A stretch of DNA of 64,000 nucleotides from Deltaproteobacteria bacterium (GCA_020848745.1 JADLHM010000012.1:57824-121823); one strand, 5' to 3'. Numbered from the stretch's first letter, positions 33,534 to 42,992 are shown. Translations and numbers: made by a program. The notes: a model not told the origin generated them from the sequence alone.

Positions 33534-34742
33534 TCAGTGGCCTTCCGTGCTTCCCACGAGGAGGGTGGCGGAGACCGGCTGCGTCGGCGCGAGCTCGAGA
33601 TGGCTCACCCGTACCGCCAGGTTCGCGATCTCGTCGCGCACCGCCGCGTACCGTTCTCCGAGATCGCCGAGCCGCAGATCGACCTGCCGTAGCGTCTGAT
33701 GGATGCTGCCGAGCAGGTCCGCGAGACGCGTGAGTTCGTCGTGGTCACCGTTCCGCGCCGACATGAGGGCCGTGAGGCGTGCGTCCGTCGCGCGTCCGTC
33801 CGCTGCCGCACCCTCCACCTGGTTGTGGACGTATTGGGCGACGCGCGCCGCCTCGCCGGCCGCATGATCGATATCGACGAGCCGGCGTTCCGTCTCTTGC
33901 TGGAGGTTCACCTGAACCCCTTGCTCCTTCACGAGGTCGCCCATGCGCATCTCGAGGCGCACCAAGCGGTCGTGCAGCTTTCCGATGTCGAGACTTCTCG
34001 CGACCTGCTCCTTGGAGAGTGCATCGAGGTGCTCGTGAACGCGGCCGAGGTCGTGCTGCAGCTCCTCGCTCGCGGTGAGTCGCATGGTCATCTCGCGCAG
34101 GCGTTCGATGGCGTCCGCACGGGCCTCCATGAGCGTCATGCGGACCGCGTCGAGCGCGGCACCGAGCTCGGTGTCCCGCTCCGCGAGTTCGGTGTGGCGC
34201 CGCGCGAGATCCGCCTCGCGCGCCGCGAGCGCATCGTGGCGCTCCGCGAGCTCCGCATGGCGACCCGCGAGCGGCGCGAGGCGCGCTTCGAGGTCCTGCA
34301 GGCGCTCGTGGACGTCGGCGAGATCGCTACCCGAGGCGAGATTCGCTCGCGAGAGAAGGGGTCCGAGACCTCGCACGGCCTGGCGCTCGAGATCGCCGAG
34401 AAGCCGCTCGACGCGGGCTTCGAGATCTCGTCCGGTTTTCTGGGCCCGACGACCGACCTGTCCGCCGAGCGCTTGCAGCTGTCCGAGCAGGGCTTCGAGG
34501 TTCGGCTCGGCATCACGCTGCCAGGTTCTCCGCAGCTCCGGAAACCATTGCAGCAGACGCTCGCCGCGTGCCCGCAACCGATGGAGCGTCGTCTCCGCCT
34601 CGCTACTCTCCGCCGCCGTTCGTGCCTTGGACCGACTCGGCCGTTGCGATGCCTCGCGCACGTTCATTCCCCTCCCCGAGCTACGACGCTCCGGTCGATC
34701 ATGCGTATGGTTGGGAGCGGAGCGCAAGTCCGAGCGGCTCAT
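33534..34742 (-). CDS. Coiled-coil protein of unknown function
   Basis: 402 residues, strongly heptad-like from about residue 40 to 380, with a striking stretch (about 155-200) of near-repeats such as AELAERHDALAAREADLARRHTELAERDTELG. No membrane helix or known catalytic motif. ATG 34742 overlaps the upstream SIMPL gene in ATGA; an internal ATG at 34667 has a better ribosome-binding site (GGGGAGGGGA) and would remove a basic 25-residue leader. Could be a structural or granule-associated (phasin-like) protein; this is only a suggestion. Confidence 0.65.
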   Translation of the reverse strand: MSRSDLRSAPNHTHDRPERRSSGRGMNVREASQRPSRSKARTAAESSEAETTLHRLRARGERLLQWFPELRRTWQRDAEPNLEALLGQLQALGGQVGRRAQKTGRDLEARVERLLGDLERQAVRGLGPLLSRANLASGSDLADVHERLQDLEARLAPLAGRHAELAERHDALAAREADLARRHTELAERDTELGAALDAVRMTLMEARADAIERLREMTMRLTASEELQHDLGRVHEHLDALSKEQVARSLDIGKLHDRLVRLEMRMGDLVKEQGVQVNLQQETERRLVDIDHAAGEAARVAQYVHNQVEGAAADGRATDARLTALMSARNGDHDELTRLADLLGSIHQTLRQVDLRLGDLGERYAAVRDEIANLAVRVSHLELAPTQPVSATLLVGSTEGH

Positions 34743-35458
34743 TCGATTCCGTACGTCACCCGCAGGCGAACCTCGGTCGTGACGTCTCCCGGCTCGATCG
34801 GCGTGGCTACGGACTCCGCCGCCATCGCCATTGCCGCCCGCTTGTACGAGATGGGGCCGGCCCCACCCTCGGTCGTGGCCTCGAGGACGCGGGCCACCCG
34901 CACCTGGAGCGCCTCCGCGATCGCCGCGGCCTGACCGCTGGCGTCGGCCCCGGCGGTTTTCAGCGCGCGGTTGCGCGCCGGCCCGGGATCGCGGAGCCCG
35001 AACGACACCTCGCCGATGCGTGCCGCTCCGGAGCTCGCCGCTGTGTCGATGAGGGCACCGACAGCGTCGACGCGACGGGTCTCGACCGTCACTTCGTTGG
35101 AGGCGGTGTAGCCGACGATCTCGGGACGATGCGGGCGATCAGGCGGCATACGACCGGCCTCCTGACGGTAGACCGGGCGCAGGTCGTATCCGCTCGTCTG
35201 CACCTTTCCGTCCTCGCCGAGCTGTTTGTGCAGCGCCTCGACGAGTTGCGTAGCGCTCCTGGCTGCCGCCTGGCTCGCGGCCTGCGCGGTCGGCGCGGTC
35301 TGCTCGACCGCGAATCTCAACCGGGCGACGTCCGGGGCGCCGATCTCACGCCCTACCCCGACGACCGTGATGTTGCGCGGCGACTCCTCCGCGCCGACGA
35401 CCGACGCGGCAATGCCCGTCGCGAGCACGACCGTGAGCCACGACCAACCCGACCGCAT
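34739..35458 (-). CDS. SIMPL (DUF541) domain periplasmic protein
   Basis: 239 residues from ATG 35458, behind a strong GGGAGGG site. Signal peptide (SGWSWLTVVLATGIAASVVGAEE), then the SIMPL/DUF541 pattern: ITVVGVGREIGAPDVARLRFAV, GYDLRPVY, GYTASNEVTVETRRVDAVGALIDTA. Such proteins are periplasmic or membrane-associated with stress-related but poorly defined roles. Frame extends upstream of the chosen start, but the signal peptide and ribosome-binding site fix it. Confidence 0.87.
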   Translation of the reverse strand: MRSGWSWLTVVLATGIAASVVGAEESPRNITVVGVGREIGAPDVARLRFAVEQTAPTAQAASQAAARSATQLVEALHKQLGEDGKVQTSGYDLRPVYRQEAGRMPPDRPHRPEIVGYTASNEVTVETRRVDAVGALIDTAASSGAARIGEVSFGLRDPGPARNRALKTAGADASGQAAAIAEALQVRVARVLEATTEGGAGPISYKRAAMAMAAESVATPIEPGDVTTEVRLRVTYGIE

Positions 35459-35670
35459 AGCTTGCCCTCCCACCGTAACGCCGGGGACCGACGCCCCGAG
35501 AGGCGGAGATACTACTCGGCGCAGCGCATCGGCGCCAGGCTTCCGGGCCCGGCCCGGGCCGACACGATCATGAAGGCGGAGAACCCGCGCGCCGAGGCCG
35601 GTCATCTCCCGGCGCGCGCCGCTGAGCACGTTGTCGGGCGCTGCTTCAGGAGTCGGTGTAAGCGGATAGT

Positions 35671-36261
35671 TCAGGGTTTGAAATCCACGGCGACGATATA
35701 CAGCTCCGATGAACCTTTGCGGGTGGACTCGAGACCGAGCTGGCGGACGCCGCGGAAGAGTTTCTTGAGCTCAGCGTGCGCGGCCTCTCCCTCGCGGCCG
35801 CCGAGGGTCTTCATGATGAGGGTCCCGCCGGGCCGGAGCACGCGGGCGATGATCCGGCGCGTCGCGATGGCGAGGATCTCCGACTGCGCCGCGTCGCGCG
35901 GCGCGATGCCGGTGAGCTTCGGGGCGAGGTCCGAGAGCACGACGTCCGCGCGCTTTCCGAGCGCGACGGCGACGCGCCCCGCGCAGTCGGGGTCGGTGAC
36001 GTCGTCGCGGAGCACCGTGATCTGCGGAGCTGGCAAGGGGTCGATCGCTGCGACGTCGACGCCGACGACGCGTCCGGTGGGACCCACGAGGTCCGCCAGG
36101 ACCTGCAGCCAGCCGCCCGGCCACGCCCCGAGGTCGAGCGCCACGTCGCCGCGTCGAACGGCGCGTGTGCGCTTCTGCAGCTCGAGGAGCTTGTAGGCCG
36201 CGCGCGAGCGGTACCCCTCGCGCTTGGCCCGTTGGTGCAGCGCGTCCTTTCGCTCGTACAC
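35671..36261 (-). CDS. rlmE: 23S rRNA (uridine-2'-O-) methyltransferase RlmE (FtsJ)
   Basis: Methylates U2552 in the A loop of 23S rRNA. 196 residues; basic N-terminus YERKDALHQRAKREGYRSRAAYKL, SAM motif ALDLGAWPGGWLQVL, acidic SAM contact DVVLSDLAPKLTG, then LIMKTLGG and SSELYIVAVDF, giving the K-D-K-E tetrad of the family. Divergent from the UvrD/PcrA helicase with a 112-bp gap. Confidence 0.94.
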   Translation of the reverse strand: MYERKDALHQRAKREGYRSRAAYKLLELQKRTRAVRRGDVALDLGAWPGGWLQVLADLVGPTGRVVGVDVAAIDPLPAPQITVLRDDVTDPDCAGRVAVALGKRADVVLSDLAPKLTGIAPRDAAQSEILAIATRRIIARVLRPGGTLIMKTLGGREGEAAHAELKKLFRGVRQLGLESTRKGSSELYIVAVDFKP

Positions 36262-36373
36262 GATGGCTCTTCCCTAGCAGCTTCGTGGCGATCGCAAAGT
36301 TCCCTTCTCGTGCCGTGTCGACTACAAGGAGGCGTCCCGCACGCTCGGGAACTTCGATCTGGAGGAGACGAAC

Positions 36374-38617
36374 GTGGCGGTCGAATTGAATGAGCGGCAG
36401 CGGGAAGCGGTCATGCACGGCGAGGGCCCGCTGCTCGTGCTCGCCGGGGCGGGGAGCGGGAAGACGCGCGTCATCACGACCCGCGTCGCGACGCTCGTCG
36501 CCGACGGCACGTCGCCCCGCTCCATCCTCGCGCTCACCTTCACGAACAAAGCTGCTGCCGAGATGCGGCACCGGCTCGGCGCGATGGTCGGCGGCCGGGT
36601 CGGCGAGCTCTGGATGAGCACGTTTCACAGCGCCGCGGCGCAGATCCTGCGTCGGCACGTCCATCACCTCGGATACACCAGCACCTTCTCGATCTTCGAC
36701 GAGCAGGATTGCGCGAAGCTGCTGCGCCAATGCCTCGCCGAGGAGGGCATCGGCGAGCAGGCGGGAACACCGGCGGCGATCGCGTGGGCGATCGACCGCG
36801 CGAAGAACGAAGGCCTCGACCCGGAGGCCTTGGCGCGCCGGCCGCTCTCGGGCGACGTCGTCGTGCGCGTTTACCGGTGCTACCAGCGCCTCCTGAAACG
36901 ACAGAACGCCGTTGATTTCGGCGATCTCATCATGCTGGCGGCCCGGGTACTACGCGAGCAGCCCGAGGTTCTGGCACGCTATCGCACGCGCCTGCGCCAC
37001 GTGCTCGTCGACGAGTACCAGGACACGAACCGGGCGCAGTACGCATTGCTGCGGCTGCTCGCGGGCGGGGAGCGTCCGAACCTGTGCGTCGTCGGAGACG
37101 ACGACCAGTCGATCTACGGGTGGCGCGGGGCGGAGATCCGTAACATCCTGGACTTCGAGCGCGACTTTCCGGACGCGACGGTCATCCGCCTGGAGCAGAA
37201 CTATCGCTCCACCAAGACCATCCTCGCGGCGGCGGGTGCGGTGGTCGCCAACAACAGCGATCGCAAGGGCAAGACGCTCTGGACCGCCAACCCGCAGGGA
37301 GCCCCGGTGACCGTCGCCGTCGCCGAGGACGACCTCGCCGAGGCGCGGATGGTCATGGCGGAAGTTCGTCGGCTGGTGAACGCGGGGCGGCGCCTCCACG
37401 ACGTCGTCGTCTTCTATCGGACGAACGCGCAGTCGCGGGCGATCGAAGAAGCCGCCATGCGCGCCGCCATGCCCTACACGATCGTCGGCGGCATACGCTT
37501 CTACGAGCGCAAGGAGATCAAGGACCTGCTCGCGTACCTGCGCGTGCTCATGAATCCCGCCGACGAGGCGAGCCTCGAGCGCATCATCAACACGCCGACG
37601 CGCGGTATTGGCGACCAGACCGTTTCGGCGCTGCGGCTCGCCGCGCGGGAGGCCGACGTTCCGATCACCGAGCTCCTCCGGCGCGCGACGCCGATCCCCG
37701 GCCTCGCGTCGACGTCGGCGGGTCGGGTGCGCGTCTTCGCCGACTTGTTGGACCAACTATGCACGACCCTCGACGGGGTCTCGCTCGCCACGGTGCTCGA
37801 ACGCCTCCTCGAGCTCACGTCCTACCGCGAGCGTCTCGACGATACGGAAGGCGAACGGACGTCGCGGGGGGAGAACATCGACGAGCTCCTCGCCGTCGCG
37901 CGCGACTTTGACGAGCGCTCGCCCGTGGACGAAGCGGCCCGGGCGCGCCTCGGACGCTTTCTCGAGGAGGCGGCGCTCGTCACCGACTGGGATCGCACGG
38001 CCGAAGCGCGCGATCGCTTGACGCTCATGACGCTCCATACGTCCAAGGGCCTCGAGTTCCCGGTCGTTTTCGTGCTCGGCATGGAGGAGGGCATCTTTCC
38101 GCACCAGCGGACGCTCGAAGATCCGCAGGCGCTCGAGGAAGAGCGTCGTGTCTGTTACGTCGGCATGACGCGCGCGCGCGCGGAGCTCTATCTCTTCCGC
38201 GCCGAGCGCCGCCTTCGCTTCGGCACCATCAGCGAGCGGCCGCCGTCCCGATTCCTCGAGGAGATCCCCGAACAGTACGTGAAGGTGGCGAGGGCCGCCG
38301 AGAAGCCGTTCCGGCGTCTCCCGAGCGTGCCGAGCACTCCGAGCGGCCCCGTCATGGACTACAGCTACAGCCAGGAAGCACCGGAGGCCTTCGGCGGGAA
38401 CGGGTGCCTACCGCCGGGAACCAAGGTGCGTCACCCGACGTTCGGCGTCGGGATCGTACGGCGCAGCGAGGGACGCGGCGAGCAGGAGAAGCTGCTGGTG
38501 CAGTTCGCACGCGCGGGCACGAAGAAGCTCATCCGACGCTTCGCGAACCTCGAGATCGTCGGCGAAGTCGACGACGGCGGGGCGAGCGAGCGCCCGGCGC
38601 CGACCTACTCGCGGTAG
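36374..38617 (+). CDS. pcrA: UvrD/PcrA-family ATP-dependent DNA helicase
   Basis: SF1A 3'-5' helicase for repair and replication-fork maintenance. 747 residues with all motifs: GAGSGKTRVITTRV (Walker A), VDEYQDTN, GDDDQSIYGWRGA, LEQNYRST, LMTLHTSKGLEFPVVF, YVGMTRARAELYLF. The C-terminal Tudor-like segment KVRHPTFGVGIVRR is typical of PcrA/UvrD and contacts RNA polymerase. GTG 36374 follows GGAGGAG. Overlaps the convergent small secreted gene by 13 bp. Confidence 0.94.
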   Translation: MAVELNERQREAVMHGEGPLLVLAGAGSGKTRVITTRVATLVADGTSPRSILALTFTNKAAAEMRHRLGAMVGGRVGELWMSTFHSAAAQILRRHVHHLGYTSTFSIFDEQDCAKLLRQCLAEEGIGEQAGTPAAIAWAIDRAKNEGLDPEALARRPLSGDVVVRVYRCYQRLLKRQNAVDFGDLIMLAARVLREQPEVLARYRTRLRHVLVDEYQDTNRAQYALLRLLAGGERPNLCVVGDDDQSIYGWRGAEIRNILDFERDFPDATVIRLEQNYRSTKTILAAAGAVVANNSDRKGKTLWTANPQGAPVTVAVAEDDLAEARMVMAEVRRLVNAGRRLHDVVVFYRTNAQSRAIEEAAMRAAMPYTIVGGIRFYERKEIKDLLAYLRVLMNPADEASLERIINTPTRGIGDQTVSALRLAAREADVPITELLRRATPIPGLASTSAGRVRVFADLLDQLCTTLDGVSLATVLERLLELTSYRERLDDTEGERTSRGENIDELLAVARDFDERSPVDEAARARLGRFLEEAALVTDWDRTAEARDRLTLMTLHTSKGLEFPVVFVLGMEEGIFPHQRTLEDPQALEEERRVCYVGMTRARAELYLFRAERRLRFGTISERPPSRFLEEIPEQYVKVARAAEKPFRRLPSVPSTPSGPVMDYSYSQEAPEAFGGNGCLPPGTKVRHPTFGVGIVRRSEGRGEQEKLLVQFARAGTKKLIRRFANLEIVGEVDDGGASERPAPTYSR

Positions 38618-38895
38618 GGCTCGGCGGAGTTTGCATTTCCGACCGGGGCGTCCCCGTAATACTCGTGGGACGTGTGCCCGAAGACGGGTGCGAGATCGGG
38701 TTGCGCCACGAACTCGTGGAACGGCCGCGTCACCAGCCACTCGAGGGTGAACCCGATCGGGTGGATGATGTAGGCCGCGAGACGAAGGGGGTGTGCCTGC
38801 GAGTCGTCGTAGTCGTCGGCCCCGTTGGCCGCGAAAGAGAGTTGCGCACTACCCAGGAGCGCCGCCGCCACCGCCACCATGATGAGCTTCCGCAT
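38605..38895 (-). CDS. Small exported protein of unknown function
   Basis: 96 residues. Signal peptide RKLIMVAVAAALLGSAQLSFAANG with a probable AxA cleavage, then a short soluble region containing HPLRLAAYIIHPIGFTLEWLVTRP, an amphipathic or membrane-associated segment, and EYYGDAP near the C-terminus. ATG 38895 has GGGGAGG upstream, supporting a real gene. Convergent with and overlapping the helicase by 13 bp; no family recognised. Confidence 0.72.
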   Translation of the reverse strand: MRKLIMVAVAAALLGSAQLSFAANGADDYDDSQAHPLRLAAYIIHPIGFTLEWLVTRPFHEFVAQPDLAPVFGHTSHEYYGDAPVGNANSAEPYRE

Positions 38896-38974
38896 GAGAA
38901 CCCTCCCCGGCCAGCGTCAGGCCGCCATCGAACTTACCAACTTCGATATGGGCCAACAACCCCCGATCGGGTCG

Positions 38975-39003
38975 TGGACATTCTCCCGAACGGTCCCTAG
39001 AAT
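38975..39003 (+). promoter_or_regulatory. Promoter for the acyltransferase gene
   Basis: TGGACA (38975-38980), exactly 17 bp, TAGAAT (38998-39003): one mismatch each to the sigma70 consensus. The predicted start site, near 39010, leaves a leader of about eight bases and no Shine-Dalgarno. Confidence 0.6.
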
Positions 39004-39017
39004 CCGGCGCCGCCGGG

Positions 39018-39890
39018 ATGGGGAGGCTCTTCGAACCCGCACAGCAACTGACGAGCTGGCGCCGTCTGGCGCCGCACGTCTGGGATCGTCCCCACGACCC
39101 GACGGTCTACGGGGTGATGGACCTGGTGGTCGATCGCGCCCTGCCGTACCTGGACGCGTTGAGCGGCGTCTCCGGCACGAAGGTCCGCATGACGCACCTC
39201 GTGACCAAGGCGCTCGCGCTCGGCATCCAGCGCATGCCGCAGGCGAACGGGATCGTGACCCGACGCCGGATCGCTCTCCGAAAGGACGTCGATATCTTCC
39301 TGCAGGTCGCGACCGAGGGCGGCCGTGACCTCTCGGGCACGAAGCTCACGAGGGTCGACGCCATGCCGCTCGCCGAGATCGCGCGCGAGCTCGCCACCCG
39401 CGCGGCGCGCGTCCGACGCCACGCGGATCCCGGCGTGGAGCGCACCAAGAGCCTCGTGCACCGCCTTCCCAACGCGCTGCTCGGTCTGACCGTGCGCGCG
39501 ATGGAGTTCCTCCTCTACGATCTCCAGCTCGACCTCTCGCGTCTCGGTATCGAGTCCGACCAGTTCGGGAGCGCCATGGTCTCGAACATCGGCAACTTCG
39601 AGGGGTTCGGCATGAGCTTCGCCCTCGCTCCGCTCGTGCCGATGAGCCGCTGCCCGATCGTCGTTCTCATCGGCGAGGTGCAGAAGAAGCCGGTCGTCGA
39701 GGGCGACCGCATCGTCGCGCGTTCGGTCGTGACGCTCGGCTGCACGTTCGACCACCGGATGATCGACGGAGCCCAGGGTACGGCGATCGCGGCCGTGCTC
39801 CGGCGGGTGGTGGAAGATCCGGAGAAGGAGCTTGGTCCCGTGCCGGCGCGTACGACGTCGTCCGACTCCGCGACCGGCACGGCGCGCTAG
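39018..39890 (+). CDS. Free-standing 2-oxoacid dehydrogenase-type (E2/CAT-like) acyltransferase domain protein
   Basis: 290 residues. Matches the catalytic domain of dihydrolipoamide acyltransferases: KVRMTHLVTKALALGIQRMP, a beta-sheet core, and the active-site motif FDHRMIDGAQ (HxxxDG). It has no lipoyl domain and no subunit-binding domain, so it is not a normal E2; it may be an acyl-CoA-dependent acyltransferase of unknown substrate. Short or absent leader. Confidence 0.85.
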   Translation: MGRLFEPAQQLTSWRRLAPHVWDRPHDPTVYGVMDLVVDRALPYLDALSGVSGTKVRMTHLVTKALALGIQRMPQANGIVTRRRIALRKDVDIFLQVATEGGRDLSGTKLTRVDAMPLAEIARELATRAARVRRHADPGVERTKSLVHRLPNALLGLTVRAMEFLLYDLQLDLSRLGIESDQFGSAMVSNIGNFEGFGMSFALAPLVPMSRCPIVVLIGEVQKKPVVEGDRIVARSVVTLGCTFDHRMIDGAQGTAIAAVLRRVVEDPEKELGPVPARTTSSDSATGTAR

Positions 39891-39903
39891 GAGCAGCCGC
39901 GGG

Positions 39904-40668
39904 TCAGGCGCGGGATCGCCAGCCGATGTAGCTCAGTTGGCGTCCGGCGTGCGCGCCGTCGCGCCGGTAGGAATGCAGCTCGTCCGGGTGGCCGGCGGTG
40001 CACGGACCGAGCACGTGGATCGCGTCGCGGGGCACGCGCGCCCGCTCGAGCGCGCGCCGGCAGACGGTGCGGAGATCGAGGAACGACGCCTCGCCCTCGC
40101 GACGCCATGCCGCGCCGACCTCGGGACCGAAGCGCGCTTCGAACGCGGCGACGTGCTCGCTGCCGAACGCGTAGCAGCAGCCGTCGATCGCGGGTCCGAT
40201 CGCCGCCGACACGTCCTCGGGGCGGGCATCGTACCGAGCCGCCAGCGCGGCGAGCGCCGCCTCGATCGCGCCGTCGAGCGCGCCGCGCCACCCGGCGTGC
40301 ACCGCGGCGACGGCGCGCGCGCGCGGCGCCACCAGGAGGATCGGCACGCAGTCGGCGGTGCGGATCGTCAGCACCACGTCGGCCGACGCGCTCACCCAGA
40401 CGTCTCCCTCGGGAAGGTCGTCGGCCACGATCCCGACGCCGTCCTCGCGCGCGAGCGGGACATCCTCGGGGGACAACACGGTCGCGCCGTGGACCTGGCG
40501 CGCCGCCGCGACGGGGCAAGGCGCCTCGCCAGCGCGCGCCAGCGCGTCGCGTACGTCGTGGGTCGTGAAGGCGCCCGCAGGCAAGCCGTGTGCGCGACCG
40601 AGGAACCCGTGAACGAGGCCGGAGATCTCGCGCCATGCGGGAACCCTCAGCGGGTAGGCGTTCGCCAC
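39904..40668 (-). CDS. pgeF: Peptidoglycan editing factor PgeF / polyphenol oxidase family (laccase domain)
   Basis: 254 residues from GTG 40668, begun two bases after the upstream gene's stop. Motifs: ARQVHGATV, TADCVPILLVAP, VAAVHAGWRGALDGAI and AIGPAIDGCCYAFG, whose His/Cys residues bind a catalytic zinc. YfiH/PgeF removes L-Ser mistakenly inserted in peptidoglycan stem peptides; other members show purine nucleoside phosphorylase activity, so the family label is safer than a specific reaction. The reading frame is open upstream, but the long extension is non-coding in composition. Confidence 0.9.
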   Translation of the reverse strand: MANAYPLRVPAWREISGLVHGFLGRAHGLPAGAFTTHDVRDALARAGEAPCPVAAARQVHGATVLSPEDVPLAREDGVGIVADDLPEGDVWVSASADVVLTIRTADCVPILLVAPRARAVAAVHAGWRGALDGAIEAALAALAARYDARPEDVSAAIGPAIDGCCYAFGSEHVAAFEARFGPEVGAAWRREGEASFLDLRTVCRRALERARVPRDAIHVLGPCTAGHPDELHSYRRDGAHAGRQLSYIGWRSRA

Positions 40669-40670
40669 GA

Positions 40671-41591
40671 TCAGGAGATCGCGATCGGTACCGGCATGAA
40701 CGTCACGCCGAAGAGCGCGATCGTGAGCCACGCGGCGACGCGCCGCGCCGGGTCGAGCGGCGTGTCGTCGATCGTCGAGGGATGATCGAGCCCGAGCATC
40801 GTGACCAGGATCGCCCACATGACCCAACCCTGCCAGCCGAGAAACGCGAGCCCGACGATGACCAGGAGGCCGGCGCGCGCGACCAGGCGGTGCCGGCGTC
40901 CGAGCAGAGCATAGACGACGTGCCCGCCGTCGAGCTGGCCGATCGGCAGGAGATTCAGGAACGTCACGAAGAGACCGAACCACCCCGCGAGCGCGATCGG
41001 GTGCAGCAAGATCGTCGCGTCGGACGGCGAGACGCCGAGCGCCGCGCGCGCGAGCCATACGAACACCATCGACTCGCCGAGCATGAGGCTCTCGCTCGTG
41101 GGCGCGAGGGGGCGCACTTCGGAGAGCGTCAGCCCGTAGAACACCGCCGGAATCGCGACCAGGAATCCCGCCCACGGTCCTGCCGCGCCGACGTCGAAGA
41201 GCGCCTTGCGCGACGTCGGTGTGTGCATGCGGATGAACGCTCCGAAGGTTCCGACGAGGAAGGGCGGACCGGGAATGAAATAGGGCGGGGTCGCCTCGAC
41301 ACCGTGGATGCGCGACATCACGAAGTGACCCATTTCATGCACGAGCAGGATGCCCATGAGCGTCGCCGAGAAGGGCAGACCGCGCGCGAGCAGCCGCCAG
41401 TCCTCGAACGGGTTCACGCCCGCCTGGAAGCTCCCCGCGAGCGTCGTCGTGAAGAGCGTCGCGAAGAAGAGTCCGACGTGGATCGGGCGGAGCCGGCTGC
41501 GGCGTGCGGGTGTCTCTGCGGATACCCACGCCGGAGGCGTCACCGGCGACCCTGGCGGGCCCAAGACCTCGTCGTGCGGATGCGGGACCAT
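40671..41591 (-). CDS. Site-2 protease (M50) family membrane metalloprotease
   Basis: 306 residues from ATG 41591. Intramembrane protease family with zinc motif LLVHEMGHFVMSR (HExxH) in a TM helix and the LDG motif in NLLPIGQLDGGHV, several TM segments between. Cleaves membrane-anchored substrates such as anti-sigma factors in other bacteria; no substrate is suggested here. ATG falls 2 bp after the stop of the upstream minus-strand gene, so the run gmhA to pgeF is likely one transcript. Confidence 0.9.
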   Translation of the reverse strand: MVPHPHDEVLGPPGSPVTPPAWVSAETPARRSRLRPIHVGLFFATLFTTTLAGSFQAGVNPFEDWRLLARGLPFSATLMGILLVHEMGHFVMSRIHGVEATPPYFIPGPPFLVGTFGAFIRMHTPTSRKALFDVGAAGPWAGFLVAIPAVFYGLTLSEVRPLAPTSESLMLGESMVFVWLARAALGVSPSDATILLHPIALAGWFGLFVTFLNLLPIGQLDGGHVVYALLGRRHRLVARAGLLVIVGLAFLGWQGWVMWAILVTMLGLDHPSTIDDTPLDPARRVAAWLTIALFGVTFMPVPIAIS

Positions 41592-41593
41592 GG

Positions 41594-42427
41594 CTACACG
41601 CGCTCCACGGTGACGGTCGTGCCCGGACGGACGTCGAACCGCTCGGCGGCGGAGCCGCGATTCACGGCGATCTCGAGCACATCGGAGCTGTTGACGAGCG
41701 CAAGTGCGCGCCCGGCGGGCACGCTCGCGTACGATGGCCGAAACGGGAGCACGTGCCCCTCGATCGTAATGGAAAGCCTCCGGCCCAGGAAGGCCGCGCG
41801 CGCGAGATGGGCGCGGCCGACGTTCGTCGCGAGGTTGCCGAAGCCGTCCGCCCACAGCACCGTCCCGACGAGCTTTCCGCCGTGACGCCGGGGCGCGGGC
41901 GTCCGCAGGCGCGCGATCGCGCGGAGCGGTGTGCCGAGCGTCCGCGGATCGACGCCGGCGGCGAGCGCCGCCGCGACCGGCGCGAAGACGTCACGACCAT
42001 GGAAGGTCCGGCTCACCGGACGGAGGCGCACGGGCGAGCGCGACACGTCGAAGACGCGGCGGACCGCGGCGGCGGGCGCGGCGAGGCTCAGGAGGCCGTT
42101 GTCGGGACCGACGAACCACGCGTTGGTGGTCTCGACGAGGAGTGCGCGGCGCCGTGCGCCGACGCCCGGGTCCACCACGGCGACGTGGATCGTGCCGCGC
42201 GGGAACCAGCGCGCGGCGCCGGCGAGTGCGTACGCGCCCGCGAGCACGTTCTGCGGCGGTACGTCGTGCGTCAGATCGACCAGACGGGCGGCTGGCGCCG
42301 TCCGCAGGATCACGCCTTTCATGATACCGACGAACGCGTCGCGCGTTCCGAAATCGCTCGTCAGCGTGACGACCGTCGCCGCCGGCGGACTACTTTTTCT
42401 TGCGCTTGCCGCCATAGAGCGCGGCAT
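41594..42427 (-). CDS. SAM hydroxide adenosyltransferase (DUF62) family protein
   Basis: 277 residues. VTLTSDFGTRDAFVGIMKGVI, DLTHDVPPQNVLAGAYAL, VVDPGVGARRRAL, FVGPDNGLLS and FHGRDVFAPVAA match the SAM hydrolase / SAM-dependent fluorinase-chlorinase superfamily; the HGRD form and lack of the halogenase loop point to SAM hydroxide adenosyltransferase, which makes adenosine plus methionine. ATG 42427 and 42415 are both possible. Overlaps gmhA by 38 bp. Confidence 0.88.
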   Translation of the reverse strand: MPRSMAASARKSSPPAATVVTLTSDFGTRDAFVGIMKGVILRTAPAARLVDLTHDVPPQNVLAGAYALAGAARWFPRGTIHVAVVDPGVGARRRALLVETTNAWFVGPDNGLLSLAAPAAAVRRVFDVSRSPVRLRPVSRTFHGRDVFAPVAAALAAGVDPRTLGTPLRAIARLRTPAPRRHGGKLVGTVLWADGFGNLATNVGRAHLARAAFLGRRLSITIEGHVLPFRPSYASVPAGRALALVNSSDVLEIAVNRGSAAERFDVRPGTTVTVERV

Positions 42428-42992
42428 CCACCAGTTGGCAGATCGCGTGGCCGATCAGGATGTGCGTCTCCTGGATGCGCGCGGCCTCGCGGCTCGCCGA
42501 CACGTTCAGCCAATGGTCGACCTGCGTCCGGAGCTTGCCGCCGTTCCCGCCGGTGAGCCCCACCGTGTGGACGCCGAGACGGCGGCACGCCTCGACGCCG
42601 CGGAGCACGTTCGGCGAATTGCCGCTCGTGGAGAACGCCATCGCGACATCGCCGGGCTTCCCGAGCGCCTCGACCTGTTTCGAGAACGTCTCGTCGTAGC
42701 CGTAGTCGTTCGCGATCGAGGTGAGCGCCGACGTGTCGGTGGTGAGGGCGATCGCCGGAAGCGGCGGGCGCTCGATCATGAAGCGGTTCGTGAACTCGGC
42801 GGCGAGGTGCTGCGCGTCGGCCGCGCTGCCGCCATTCCCGAAGAGCATCAGCTTCGAGCCCTCGGCGAAGCGCGCTACGATCAGGTCGGCGACGGGTGCG
42901 ATGCGTGCGCCGTGCTCGCGCAGGAACGTGCGCTTGGCGGCGAGGCTGTCCGCGAAGATCTTGCGGATCGTCTGCGTCGTCGAGGCGGCCAA
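42390..42992 (-). CDS. gmhA: Phosphoheptose isomerase / SIS-domain protein (GmhA type)
   Basis: 200 residues, SIS fold. FGNGGSAADAQHLAAEFTNRF and FSTSGNSPNVLRGVEACR are sugar-phosphate binding motifs typical of GmhA, which makes D-glycero-D-manno-heptose 7-phosphate for LPS. C-terminal zinc-site pattern ETHILIGHAICQLVD is also present. The neighbourhood does not contain other heptose genes, so a DiaA-like role cannot be excluded. Confidence 0.82.
   Translation of the reverse strand: MAASTTQTIRKIFADSLAAKRTFLREHGARIAPVADLIVARFAEGSKLMLFGNGGSAADAQHLAAEFTNRFMIERPPLPAIALTTDTSALTSIANDYGYDETFSKQVEALGKPGDVAMAFSTSGNSPNVLRGVEACRRLGVHTVGLTGGNGGKLRTQVDHWLNVSASREAARIQETHILIGHAICQLVDAALYGGKRKKK

Noticed and set aside
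40669..41175. Long N-terminal extension of PgeF
   Set aside because: Overlaps the protease gene antiparallel-free but in another frame, composition non-coding; family length fits GTG 40668.
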